DNA of 8,072 nt, taken from the NCBI GenBank assembly GCA_902767175.1, contig CACXGH010000111.1:1-8072 (forward strand), read 5' to 3'. The notes under the pieces were generated by a model. The model saw only the letters and a program-made list of their open reading frames with translations, did no database searches and was not told the DNA's origin. Numbering within the stretch: position 1 is the stretch's first letter; each line of letters begins with the position of its first letter. Origin of the DNA: an uncultured Ruminococcus sp. (GTDB lineage Bacteria; Bacillota; Clostridia; Oscillospirales; Acutalibacteraceae). Shown piece by piece: positions 1-5,570 of the stretch. Position numbers and translations under genes: made by a program.

Positions 1-90
1 ATGTCAAGCATTTTCAGCCCGTAAGGGCTGACGGCAATTCATCTCCGACCTACAGAGGTCGGAGTCTTCTTGCCGAGTTAGGATAAAGCA
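1..90 (+). mobile_element. Probable right end of an IS200/IS605-type (tnpB) element, partial
   Basis: Two hairpins stand next to each other. The first pairs CAGCCC (15-20) with GGGCTG (25-30) around a GTAA tetraloop of GNRA type. The second pairs CGGCAA (32-37) with TTGCCG (70-75), then, after a 5x5 internal loop, CTCCGACC (43-50) with GGTCGGAG (57-64) around a six-base loop. A long nested hairpin with an internal loop directly after the tnpB 3' end is typical of IS605-family right ends, where it belongs to the guide (omega/re) RNA scaffold. If so, tnpB would lie on the plus strand left of the window. No TnpB motif is visible in the few codons present, so the family assignment rests on structure only. 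The exact outer boundary near 85-95 is not determined. An ordinary chromosomal hairpin or terminator is the alternative, but no T-run follows on either strand. Confidence 0.45.
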
Positions 91-109
91 CGGCTTATTT
101 CAATACTGT

Positions 110-176
110 GGCTGATGACTGTACTAAGGAACTGCCGAATTTAATCAGCGGTTCCCTGATCAAGGCTGATAACTGT
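110..176. repeat. 13-bp direct repeats flanking the miniature palindrome
   Basis: GGCTGATGACTGT (110-122) recurs as GGCTGATAACTGT (164-176), 12 of 13 bases identical, on either side of the palindrome at 124-158. The offset is 54 bases. Read on the minus strand both copies encode Thr-Val-Ile-Ser in the frame of the upstream gene. They could be a target duplication made when the palindrome inserted, or a small local duplication. The single mismatch would fit an older event. Confidence 0.55.
124..158. mobile_element. Miniature palindromic insertion sharing a MITE end
   Basis: This is a 35-bp imperfect palindrome. The arms AAGGAACTGCCGA (126-138) and TCAGCGGTTCCCT (145-157) pair at 10 of 13 positions, plus one G-T wobble. 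Its minus-strand 17-mer GGAACCGCTGATTAAAT (155 down to 139) matches 16 of 17 bases of the left end of the larger element at 3429-3555. It therefore looks like a MITE reduced to little more than its two ends. It overlaps the last codons and the stop codon of the minus-strand permease/GerAC ORF. It could also act as a weak transcriptional stop, but no clear T-run follows on the minus strand. Confidence 0.55.
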
Positions 177-1868
177 CTGAGAAGCGTTCAATGAACGGGT
201 TGAATTATTTATTGTGATATACGGCAGAAAAAGCTTTTCGTCGTTTCTGTTCAGTGCTGATATATAATCAAACAATGTGCAGCTCTTGACATTCTGCCAG
301 ACTGCTTTGCTGTCCGTCATTGAAGCTATTTCCTCAGTGCTGTAGCCAAGCTCACTGACAGCCGATGTCAGTGTTTTCTCCGCACTTTCAGATGATACCA
401 TAAGCTCTGCAGTTTTGTTGACGTTATATTCATCAGTGAGCAGACTCACTTCATTATTTTTCTGTGAAGCCGCTTGTTTGTTCATCATTATAAACAGACA
501 ATGACTCATAAGAAGTCTTTTTCCTCTCTGTTCTTCAAGCTGTCTGAGTGCCTGCTCTACAGTCTCCCCCTGTGAGTATATAACAGATGATTTATTCTCC
601 TGCTCAGGGTCTTTCGTATCAAGCATTATTACCGTAAGCTTATATGAATTTCCTGTTTTATCTACCCCTAAACCCTGAACTATCAGTCTCTGATTCAGCT
701 GCAGGCTGCTGCAGCCGCTGAGAACGGACAGGCAAGGTATAATTAAAAGAAACAAAGAAAACAGTCTTGCTTTTTTTCTCCTTCTGTCTGCTGATTTCAC
801 ACGGCTTTTTCTTGTTCTGTATGCTCTGTACAGATACAGAGAAACCGGAAGGACAAACACAAATACAACCGCCAATGCAGCAAATAAATAGCTGCTGCCG
901 AGTATGGCTTTTATTGCATTATCAGGAATAAAAACGGTGACTGCGAAAGCAGCAATTGCCAAAACAACAGCGGCTTTTTTAATTGACAGCTTTTTATATA
1001 CAAGCCTTATGCTGTTTGATGCAGCAATTAAATACAGAGCTGTATTGCAGAAAAAGCTGCACACTGCAACAAGTATGAACAAAGGAGTAAGCCTTTGAAG
1101 AACTCCCGACCCGTCTATAGCCTTTAAGCTCTGAAAATGCTGCCCCGAAAGATAATCGCCTGCACTGCCCGAAAAAAGAATAACCGCTGCACAGACTATA
1201 ATACTGTAGGCTATGAATAATATTATTGTTCCCCTTTTAATATTGCCATTAACATGAGGTGACAGCACATTCAGCAGGGCTATACAGTTCATTCTTGATA
1301 TAAGAAAGACAATCCCCTTGGAAACAGAAGCAGTTGAAAAAACATTTCCTGATGACATAGTTCCGGCATTATAGCCCTGAAATAAAAATGCAAACATCAG
1401 CACAAGCGAAAGAAGAATAAGCAGCAAAACGGGCAGAGACATTCTTGATACTGCCTCTATTCCCCTAACAGCGGCGAATATACAGCCGCATAGAAGAAGT
1501 GCGATAAGCAGAATGCGCTCTGCACCTGCAGGAAATGCCTCACTGAGAAAGTCCTTGAATGCCAAAAGCGAATAAAAACAGGATATAACAAAATAACCGC
1601 CGTACATCAATGTTACAGCCTTGCCAAAAGCACCGAGATTTTCAGCGGCATAACTGCACAGTGATACTTTTCTGTCAGAGGCACACCACCCAACAGCAGG
1701 CAGACTAAGCATAATGCCTATCGGTATAAAGACTATAAGCGGCAGAAGAAATCCTATATGCTCATATATCTCCGAGGCAGAGGAAGAATAAAGCATTGTG
1801 AGAGAGGCTCTGCTGACGAACAGCAGGGTAAAGAACTGCCCTGCCGTAACTGTAGCTGTCTTATTCAC
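141..1868 (-). CDS. gerAB: Fused GerAB-type spore germination permease and truncated GerAC-type lipoprotein domain
   Basis: Residues 1 to about 350 form a hydrophobic multi-pass protein of the GerAB spore permease family (APC superfamily), the nutrient-binding membrane subunit of a germinant receptor. A basic linker (about 351-368) leads into a second hydrophobic stretch (369-385) ending in a lipobox, Leu-Ser-Gly-Cys at 383-386. Then comes a GerAC-like N-terminal domain with the typical NQRLIVQGLGVDK opening (392-404). GerAC proteins are usually about 350-400 residues and end in a separate C-terminal domain; here only about 190 residues follow the lipobox, so that domain is missing. The last codons and the TAA lie inside a miniature palindromic insertion, which probably cut the gene. 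The start is GTG at 1868, overlapping the gerAA stop as GTGA, with an AAAGGAG ribosome site seven bases upstream (1876-1882), so translation is probably coupled to gerAA. Family assignment of both halves is firm. Whether the fusion is functional, and whether the lipobox is ever processed, is unknown. Confidence 0.88.
   Translation of the reverse strand: MNKTATVTAGQFFTLLFVSRASLTMLYSSSASEIYEHIGFLLPLIVFIPIGIMLSLPAVGWCASDRKVSLCSYAAENLGAFGKAVTLMYGGYFVISCFYSLLAFKDFLSEAFPAGAERILLIALLLCGCIFAAVRGIEAVSRMSLPVLLLILLSLVLMFAFLFQGYNAGTMSSGNVFSTASVSKGIVFLISRMNCIALLNVLSPHVNGNIKRGTIILFIAYSIIVCAAVILFSGSAGDYLSGQHFQSLKAIDGSGVLQRLTPLFILVAVCSFFCNTALYLIAASNSIRLVYKKLSIKKAAVVLAIAAFAVTVFIPDNAIKAILGSSYLFAALAVVFVFVLPVSLYLYRAYRTRKSRVKSADRRRKKARLFSLFLLIIPCLSVLSGCSSLQLNQRLIVQGLGVDKTGNSYKLTVIMLDTKDPEQENKSSVIYSQGETVEQALRQLEEQRGKRLLMSHCLFIMMNKQAASQKNNEVSLLTDEYNVNKTAELMVSSESAEKTLTSAVSELGYSTEEIASMTDSKAVWQNVKSCTLFDYISALNRNDEKLFLPYITINNSTRSLNASQTVISLDQGTAD
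778..785 (-). promoter_or_regulatory. Internal Shine-Dalgarno-like site at the GerAB/GerAC junction
   Basis: The minus strand reads AGAAGGAG here, a near-perfect ribosome site inside the basic linker, just before the GerAC signal-like segment. No ATG follows at normal distance. The nearest in-frame candidates are a CTG 13 bases on (Leu369) and a TTG 22 bases on (Leu372). A GTG (Val357) lies just upstream of the site instead. It may be the relic of a once separate gerAC start, or it may allow a low level of free GerAC-like protein. Chance in a run of Arg/Lys codons is also possible. Confidence 0.35.
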
Positions 1869-3397
1869 GTTTTATCTCCTTTCAGGTCTGTTCCGGGAAG
1901 CTCCTGCACCGTTTCATTTCTTTTGGACAGTATATTCCAGCCCGCACGGACAACAACGTCTCTGAATGCTACCGCACTGAATGGTGTGATGGGAGAAGTA
2001 TAAGGCACGGCAAAACTTGATTTTCCGCAGAGGTCAACAAGGACTATGCTGAACACTACCGCCACTCCCCAGATTCCCAGAAGGCCGCCTGCAATAGTAA
2101 AAATAAACCTCAGCACTGCCGATGGTGCATACAGGTCGGGAACAACATAGGAGCTTATTGCACTGACAGCCACGACCATAAGAGTAGGGGCACCTATAAG
2201 ACCTGCATTCACTGCAGTATCTCCCACAACAAGACCGCCAACAATGCTCACGGCATATCCGAGCGGTCTTGGCATTCTAAGCCCTGCCTCACGCATTATT
2301 TCATATATGAACAGAATGAGCAGTGTTTCCACAGTAAGAGACAACGGAGTTGCGGCTATTGACGAAGCAATTTTATTCAGCATAAGTGTGGGAAACATTT
2401 CGGGGTCAAACGTTCCGAGAGACACAAACAGTCCGGGCAGCAGAACTGAGATAAGGAATGCACAATATTTCAGTATTCTTGTAAATGTAGAAAAATATGC
2501 TCTGTTTGAATAATCGTCAAGGGACTGAAAATACTCCGCAAAAATACACGGCACAATAAGCGCTGACGGTACACCGTCAACCAGAACGGCAATTCTTCCC
2601 TCTGTGAGCTTTCCGCATACAGTATCCGGTCTTTCTGAGATACCTGCTCCGCAAAACAGCGAATGTCCTCCGTCATCTTCTATAAACGGAACAAGATAGC
2701 CTGCCGTAAGAACAGTATCAAGCGGTATTTTTCTGAGCCGTACTTTCAGTGTTTCAAGAATTTCTGAGGATACTGTGTCATTCAGATAGCATAAAACTAT
2801 CTCCGTATGGCTCGTCTTTCCTAAAACCATACTCTCAAAGCAAAGCTCAGGCGTTTTCAGTCTTCTTCTGATAAGCGTCATATTCACCCTGACTGACTCA
2901 ACAAACCCCTCCTTTGAGCCTCTCTGTACGATATCAGCCTCAGGCTCTGACACACCTCTTGAAGCATATCCCTGAATACCAACACACAATGCCTTGTCAC
3001 AGCCGTCAATCGCAAGCACGGCAAACCCCGACATTATCCGCTTTTCAAGCTCCTCATAGGAATAGACACTGTCTGTTTCGGCAGTACAAAGCACTCTGCT
3101 TTCAATCTCTGAGAAAAGCTCCTTCCTGCTTCTCTCATAATCTGCCGACAGCACGGGATTAAGAATTCCCTCTGCAAGTACCTGCTTATCTATCATATTA
3201 TCTATAGATATAACAGCAGCCTTTGTTCCGTTTATCTCTATATTTCTTATAGTAAGATCTTCACTTCTGCTGAAATCATCTCTTATCCTGCACAGTGCTT
3301 TCTCAAGCTCTGACGAAACAGGCGTAAAGCTTTGTATAAAAGGCGTCTGTTCCTTTTTTTTATATATTTTCATTATATCGCTTATGACACTGAACAT
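1865..3397 (-). CDS. gerAA: GerA-family spore germination protein, GerAA subunit
   Basis: The 510-residue protein has the size and layout of GerAA, the A subunit of nutrient germinant receptors in the spore inner membrane, thought to form the receptor's ion channel. A soluble N-terminal part (about 1-300) carries the family signatures EPEADIVQRGSKEGFVES (151-168), then NMTLIRRRLKTPEL (172-185), then EGRIAVLVDGVPSALIVP (266-283) and DDYSNRAYF (294-302). The membrane part (about 308-458) has several hydrophobic segments and the conserved RPLGYAVSIVGGLVVGDTAV (377-396). A polar tail follows. It is the first gene of the operon and overlaps the permease gene by four bases. The ATG at 3397 is the first available start; no in-frame ATG, GTG, TTG or CTG is found in the eleven or so codons before it. 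It has no convincing Shine-Dalgarno: CAATCGGTGTA precedes it, and AAAGAG is about 16 bases away. Met9 (3373) is an alternative start but is no better placed. A MITE-like element ends only about 31 bp upstream and may have moved the original promoter. Function in germination is inferred from the family. Confidence 0.93.
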   Translation of the reverse strand: MFSVISDIMKIYKKKEQTPFIQSFTPVSSELEKALCRIRDDFSRSEDLTIRNIEINGTKAAVISIDNMIDKQVLAEGILNPVLSADYERSRKELFSEIESRVLCTAETDSVYSYEELEKRIMSGFAVLAIDGCDKALCVGIQGYASRGVSEPEADIVQRGSKEGFVESVRVNMTLIRRRLKTPELCFESMVLGKTSHTEIVLCYLNDTVSSEILETLKVRLRKIPLDTVLTAGYLVPFIEDDGGHSLFCGAGISERPDTVCGKLTEGRIAVLVDGVPSALIVPCIFAEYFQSLDDYSNRAYFSTFTRILKYCAFLISVLLPGLFVSLGTFDPEMFPTLMLNKIASSIAATPLSLTVETLLILFIYEIMREAGLRMPRPLGYAVSIVGGLVVGDTAVNAGLIGAPTLMVVAVSAISSYVVPDLYAPSAVLRFIFTIAGGLLGIWGVAVVFSIVLVDLCGKSSFAVPYTSPITPFSAVAFRDVVVRAGWNILSKRNETVQELPGTDLKGDKT

Positions 3398-3428
3398 TAC
3401 ACCGATTGAGGGAAACTCTTTGTTTATA

Positions 3429-3555
3429 CTAAGGAAGCGCTGATTAAATCCATTGCCTGAAATGCGTCAGCAATTTTTCGTCAGACTGTGCAAAAAAGAC
3501 CGCAGGCAAGACGGGTGCTGAGCCGTAGGGCGTGATTTTTTCAGTGTTCCCTAAG
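3429..3555. mobile_element. MITE-like element with imperfect terminal inverted repeats
   Basis: This 127-bp non-coding element is bounded by 21-bp terminal inverted repeats, 3429-3449 and 3535-3555. The left end begins CTAAGGAAGCGCTGATT and the right end, read inward on the minus strand, begins CTTAGGGAACACTGAAA; 15 of 21 positions agree without gaps. A perfect internal inverted repeat, TTGCCTG (3453-3459) with CAGGCAA (3503-3509), allows a stem-loop. There is no transposase, so it would have to be moved by one elsewhere in the genome. The ends carry TA/TAA, but no unambiguous target duplication is visible. A mirror-like C-rich stretch, CCCCCAAACCCCC (3562-3574), sits just outside and may belong to the element. 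A conserved structured RNA is a less likely alternative. Confidence 0.6.
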
Positions 3556-3577
3556 CGTTATCCCCCAAACCCCCTTT

Positions 3578-3606
3578 CTGAAAAACAGAATAAAACAGAA
3601 TATAAT
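3578..3606 (+). promoter_or_regulatory. Candidate sigma-A-type promoter for the DUF421 operon
   Basis: A perfect -10 hexamer TATAAT (3601-3606) is preceded, with a 17-base spacer, by CTGAAA (3578-3583), which matches the -35 consensus at four of six positions. It would give a leader of about 160 bases before the DUF421 start. In AT-rich DNA such matches arise by chance, so this is tentative. Confidence 0.35.
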
Positions 3607-3697
3607 ACACAAAACAAATAACAGATATCAAACGAATGGAAGTGAAAATATTATTAATTTGTTTTTATGAATCAGCTGTTCTTTGATAATAATGTTG

Positions 3698-3725
3698 TAC
3701 ATAAGGGAATGATTTATTCATATAC
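3698..3725 (+). promoter_or_regulatory. Possible forespore (sigma-G/F-like) promoter for the DUF421 operon
   Basis: TACATA (3698-3703) and CATATAC (3719-3725) are separated by 15 bases. They resemble the -35 and -10 elements of forespore sigma factors (roughly TGHATA and CATnnTA), with a mismatch in each. Transcription would start near 3732, shortly before the ribosome site at 3759-3763. The idea is attractive because the gene family is linked to spores, but the match is imperfect and the evidence weak. Confidence 0.22.
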
Positions 3726-3772
3726 GGGTAAAATAATAAGCATGAACGCTTTTATTCCGGGAGTGTATAAGC

Positions 3773-4447
3773 ATGATAATATCTGTGCTGAGAACCTGTT
3801 TTTTATATGCGGTAATCCTTTTTGCGGTACGGCTTATGGGCAAACGTCAGATAAGCGAAATGCAGACAAGCGAGCTTGTTATAACACTGCTCATGTCAAA
3901 TATTGCAACCATACCCATGCAGGATACGGAACAATCCATGCTCAGCGGTCTTATTCCGATAATGGTGCTTTTAGTATGTGAAATATTCCTCTCATACCTC
4001 ATGCTGAAAAGCTCAGGAATAAGAAGAGCTGTCTGTGGAAAGCCGGTCATAGTGATAAATGACGGCACACTCGACCAGAAGGCGATGGCGGAGCTGAGGA
4101 TAACGACCGAAGATCTCATGGAACAGCTCAGACAAAAGGATATTTTTGATATAAGTCAGGTATCCTATGCTATAGTTGAGACAAACGGTATGCTGAGCAT
4201 ACTTAAAAAAGCTGAGGAAGAGACTCTTTGCGTCAAGGATATAGGACTGAAAAAGGATAAAAGCCGTATTTTGTTTACTGTGATAAGTGACGGCAAGCTT
4301 GCGCCCGTTTCAATGAAAATGAGCGGTCTGAGCAGAGAAAAAATTGATAAAATAATGCTTAAAGAAAAAACAGACATAAAGGATATTTTCATTATGACAG
4401 CCGACTGTGACGGCAGGTATAATATCATCAGAAAGGAGCAGCGTTAG
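3773..4447 (+). CDS. DUF421 (YetF-like) membrane protein
   Basis: The 224-residue protein matches the DUF421/YetF family in length and layout. It has three N-terminal membrane segments (about 3-20, 33-48 and 57-78) and a cytosolic C-terminal part. Visible family signatures are RLMGKRQISEMQTSELVITL (20-39), the GKPVIVINDG strand (89-98) and LRQKDIFDISQVSYAIVETN (119-138). The molecular activity of the family is not established. YetF-like and 2Duf proteins of Bacillus are associated with the spore inner membrane and spore resistance, which fits the divergent gerA operon, but this is inference for the present gene. The ATG at 3773 follows GGGAG (3759-3763) by nine bases, and the N-terminus aligns with the usual family start, so an upstream extension is unlikely. 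It ends three bases before the next gene, with which it forms an operon. Confidence 0.9.
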   Translation: MIISVLRTCFLYAVILFAVRLMGKRQISEMQTSELVITLLMSNIATIPMQDTEQSMLSGLIPIMVLLVCEIFLSYLMLKSSGIRRAVCGKPVIVINDGTLDQKAMAELRITTEDLMEQLRQKDIFDISQVSYAIVETNGMLSILKKAEEETLCVKDIGLKKDKSRILFTVISDGKLAPVSMKMSGLSREKIDKIMLKEKTDIKDIFIMTADCDGRYNIIRKEQR

Positions 4448-4450
4448 TTC

Positions 4451-4831
4451 ATGTACAGACTTTATGCAGCCATAGCTGTGCTTGCTCTTGTCATATCCGT
4501 TACAGCGGCCTGTTTTTTTGTCAATACAAGAACAGCAGATGATATAACAAATGAGCTTGAGCAGGCTTACGCACTCGCAAAGGAAAGCAGAACAGACAAC
4601 TCCCGTGAGCATATAGAAAAGGCTCTCAGGATAATAGACGAAAGACGAGGTCTTGTATATCTTTTTATAACACATAAAATACTTGATGATATTGCACAGG
4701 AAGTATCAAAGGCACTTGAATGTATATCGGAGGGTGATATAACCCCCTTCTTAGTATACTGCCGCTGTGCGGTTTCTCTGACTACAGACCTTCGGGCAAT
4801 GGAATATCCCGAAATAGCCAATCTGCTGTAA
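4451..4831 (+). CDS. DUF4363-type small membrane-anchored protein
   Basis: This 126-residue protein has one N-terminal membrane segment (about 5-25) and then a mostly helical, charged domain with the THKILDDIAQEVSKAL stretch (74-89). It resembles DUF4363 proteins, which in sporulating Clostridia commonly sit directly after a DUF421 gene; the function is unknown. Cys21, at the end of the hydrophobic segment (VTAAC), might be read as a lipobox, but the fit is poor and an uncleaved anchor is more likely. It starts at ATG 4451, three bases after the DUF421 stop. The ribosome site AGGAG (4434-4438) lies inside the end of that gene at the rather long distance of 12 bases, which suggests coupled translation. 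The gene ends just before a strong terminator. Confidence 0.75.
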   Translation: MYRLYAAIAVLALVISVTAACFFVNTRTADDITNELEQAYALAKESRTDNSREHIEKALRIIDERRGLVYLFITHKILDDIAQEVSKALECISEGDITPFLVYCRCAVSLTTDLRAMEYPEIANLL

Positions 4832-4837
4832 AAATAA

Positions 4838-4874
4838 AACCGATGAAGGTCAATTTTTCATACCTTCATCGGTT
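4838..4874. terminator. Bidirectional intrinsic terminator between convergent operons
   Basis: A perfect 13-bp stem, AACCGATGAAGGT (4838-4850) with ACCTTCATCGGTT (4862-4874), encloses an 11-base T-rich loop. On the minus strand the 3' arm runs straight into TTTTATTTTT, a strong T-tract for stopping lon-engB transcription. On the plus strand it is followed by a weaker ATTATTCTATTC tract, which serves the DUF421-DUF4363 operon. It lies seven bases after the DUF4363 stop and about 75 bases beyond the engB stop. Confidence 0.88.
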
Positions 4875-4948
4875 ATTATTCTATTCATTTTCCTGAGTGA
4901 CGGAATAATACCGGACCCCTATTAAAAATAGAAAATGTCTGCTTTTAA

Positions 4949-5539
4949 TCAGAAAGCAGTATAAACGCTTTCTTCTATTATTTTTCTTATCTCATCAATT
5001 CCCGTGCCGTCATTTGATGAACAGGGACAAAGACGGATATCGGGGTAATCCTTAAGCTCCTCTTTAAGCTCCTCAAGCCGTCTTGCCTGCTGAGTTTTCT
5101 TCAGCTTATCAAGCTTTGTCAGGGCGATGATAAAGTTAAAACCACTGTTGTATAAATAGTCTATCATCGTCATATCGTTCTCTGTAGGACTGTGTCTCAT
5201 ATCGCATATCTGCACTACAAGAGCGATATTTCTGTCCTGAGCAAGATATCCCTCCACAAGCTCAGCCCATCTCTGCTTTTCTGCCTGAGAGACCTGTGCA
5301 TATCCGTATCCTGGCAGGTCAACAAAATATGCCTCTTTCAGCGAAAAGAAGTTTATTGTCGCTGTCTTTCCCGGCTTTGCACTTACCCTTGCAATAGATT
5401 TGCGGTAAAGAAGCTTGTTGATAAGGGAGGATTTTCCGACATTGGATTTTCCCGAAAAGACAATTTCGGGCAGCACAGATTCAGGTATCTGAGACGAACG
5501 CCCGTATGCCGCCTTGAATTCAGCTATCTGAAAATTCAT
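4949..5539 (-). CDS. engB: Ribosome biogenesis GTP-binding protein EngB/YsxC
   Basis: The 196-residue GTPase has the full length and motif set of the EngB (YihA/YsxC) family, which binds the large ribosomal subunit during assembly. The P-loop GKSNVGKSS is at 30-38, the switch I region with GKTAT at 57-61, the G3 motif DLPGYGYA at 74-81, the G4 motif TKLDKL at 141-146 and the G5-like CSSNDGTG at 173-180. All nucleotide-binding residues appear intact. The ATG at 5539 follows AGAGGTG (5544-5550) at good distance. The gene lies 31 bases after lon on the same strand with no terminator between, so it is very probably co-transcribed. The lon-engB order is conserved in many Firmicutes, including Bacillus subtilis (lonA-ysxC). 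Confidence 0.96.
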   Translation of the reverse strand: MNFQIAEFKAAYGRSSQIPESVLPEIVFSGKSNVGKSSLINKLLYRKSIARVSAKPGKTATINFFSLKEAYFVDLPGYGYAQVSQAEKQRWAELVEGYLAQDRNIALVVQICDMRHSPTENDMTMIDYLYNSGFNFIIALTKLDKLKKTQQARRLEELKEELKDYPDIRLCPCSSNDGTGIDEIRKIIEESVYTAF

Positions 5540-5570
5540 GTTTCACCTCTGCTATAAGCCTGTACAGCAC

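Larger units (their letters stand above)
3556..3772. other. Intergenic region between the gerA operon and the DUF421 operon
   Basis: No supported gene lies here. Apart from the C-rich stretch (3562-3574) the sequence is AT-rich and holds candidate promoters for the rightward operon (separate entries). On the minus strand it reads GAAAGGGGGTTTGGGGGAT, which contains a ribosome-site-like AAAGGGGG, but no start codon follows it before the MITE. It may be part of the former gerAA leader or of the element itself. Confidence 0.6.

Noticed and set aside
2..31. C-terminal end of a tnpB gene on the plus strand
   Set aside because: Two frames run in from the left edge without an early stop, one closing at the TGA at 29-31 and one at the TAA near 84, but neither shows TnpB motifs. 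There are too few codons to call a gene.
141..770. A separately annotated gerAC gene
   Set aside because: The GerAC-like part is in the same frame as the permease, with no stop and no good start codon between them, so one fused CDS is the direct reading.
1758..2003. Plus-strand open frame across the gerAA/permease overlap
   Set aside because: It is antisense to two clear germination genes and has an improbable composition for a real protein.
3429..3555. Riboswitch or structured leader of gerAA
   Set aside because: The inverted terminal repeats, and the recurrence of one end at 139-155, fit a mobile element better than a leader RNA. No known riboswitch core is recognisable.
3667..3981. Plus-strand open frame overlapping the DUF421 start
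   Set aside because: Its second half is an out-of-frame reading of the conserved DUF421 N-terminus, and its first half is AT-rich promoter sequence. Its composition is not protein-like.
4310..4675. Minus-strand open frame across the DUF421-DUF4363 junction
   Set aside because: It lies opposite two well-supported genes and has no family features; it is a shadow.
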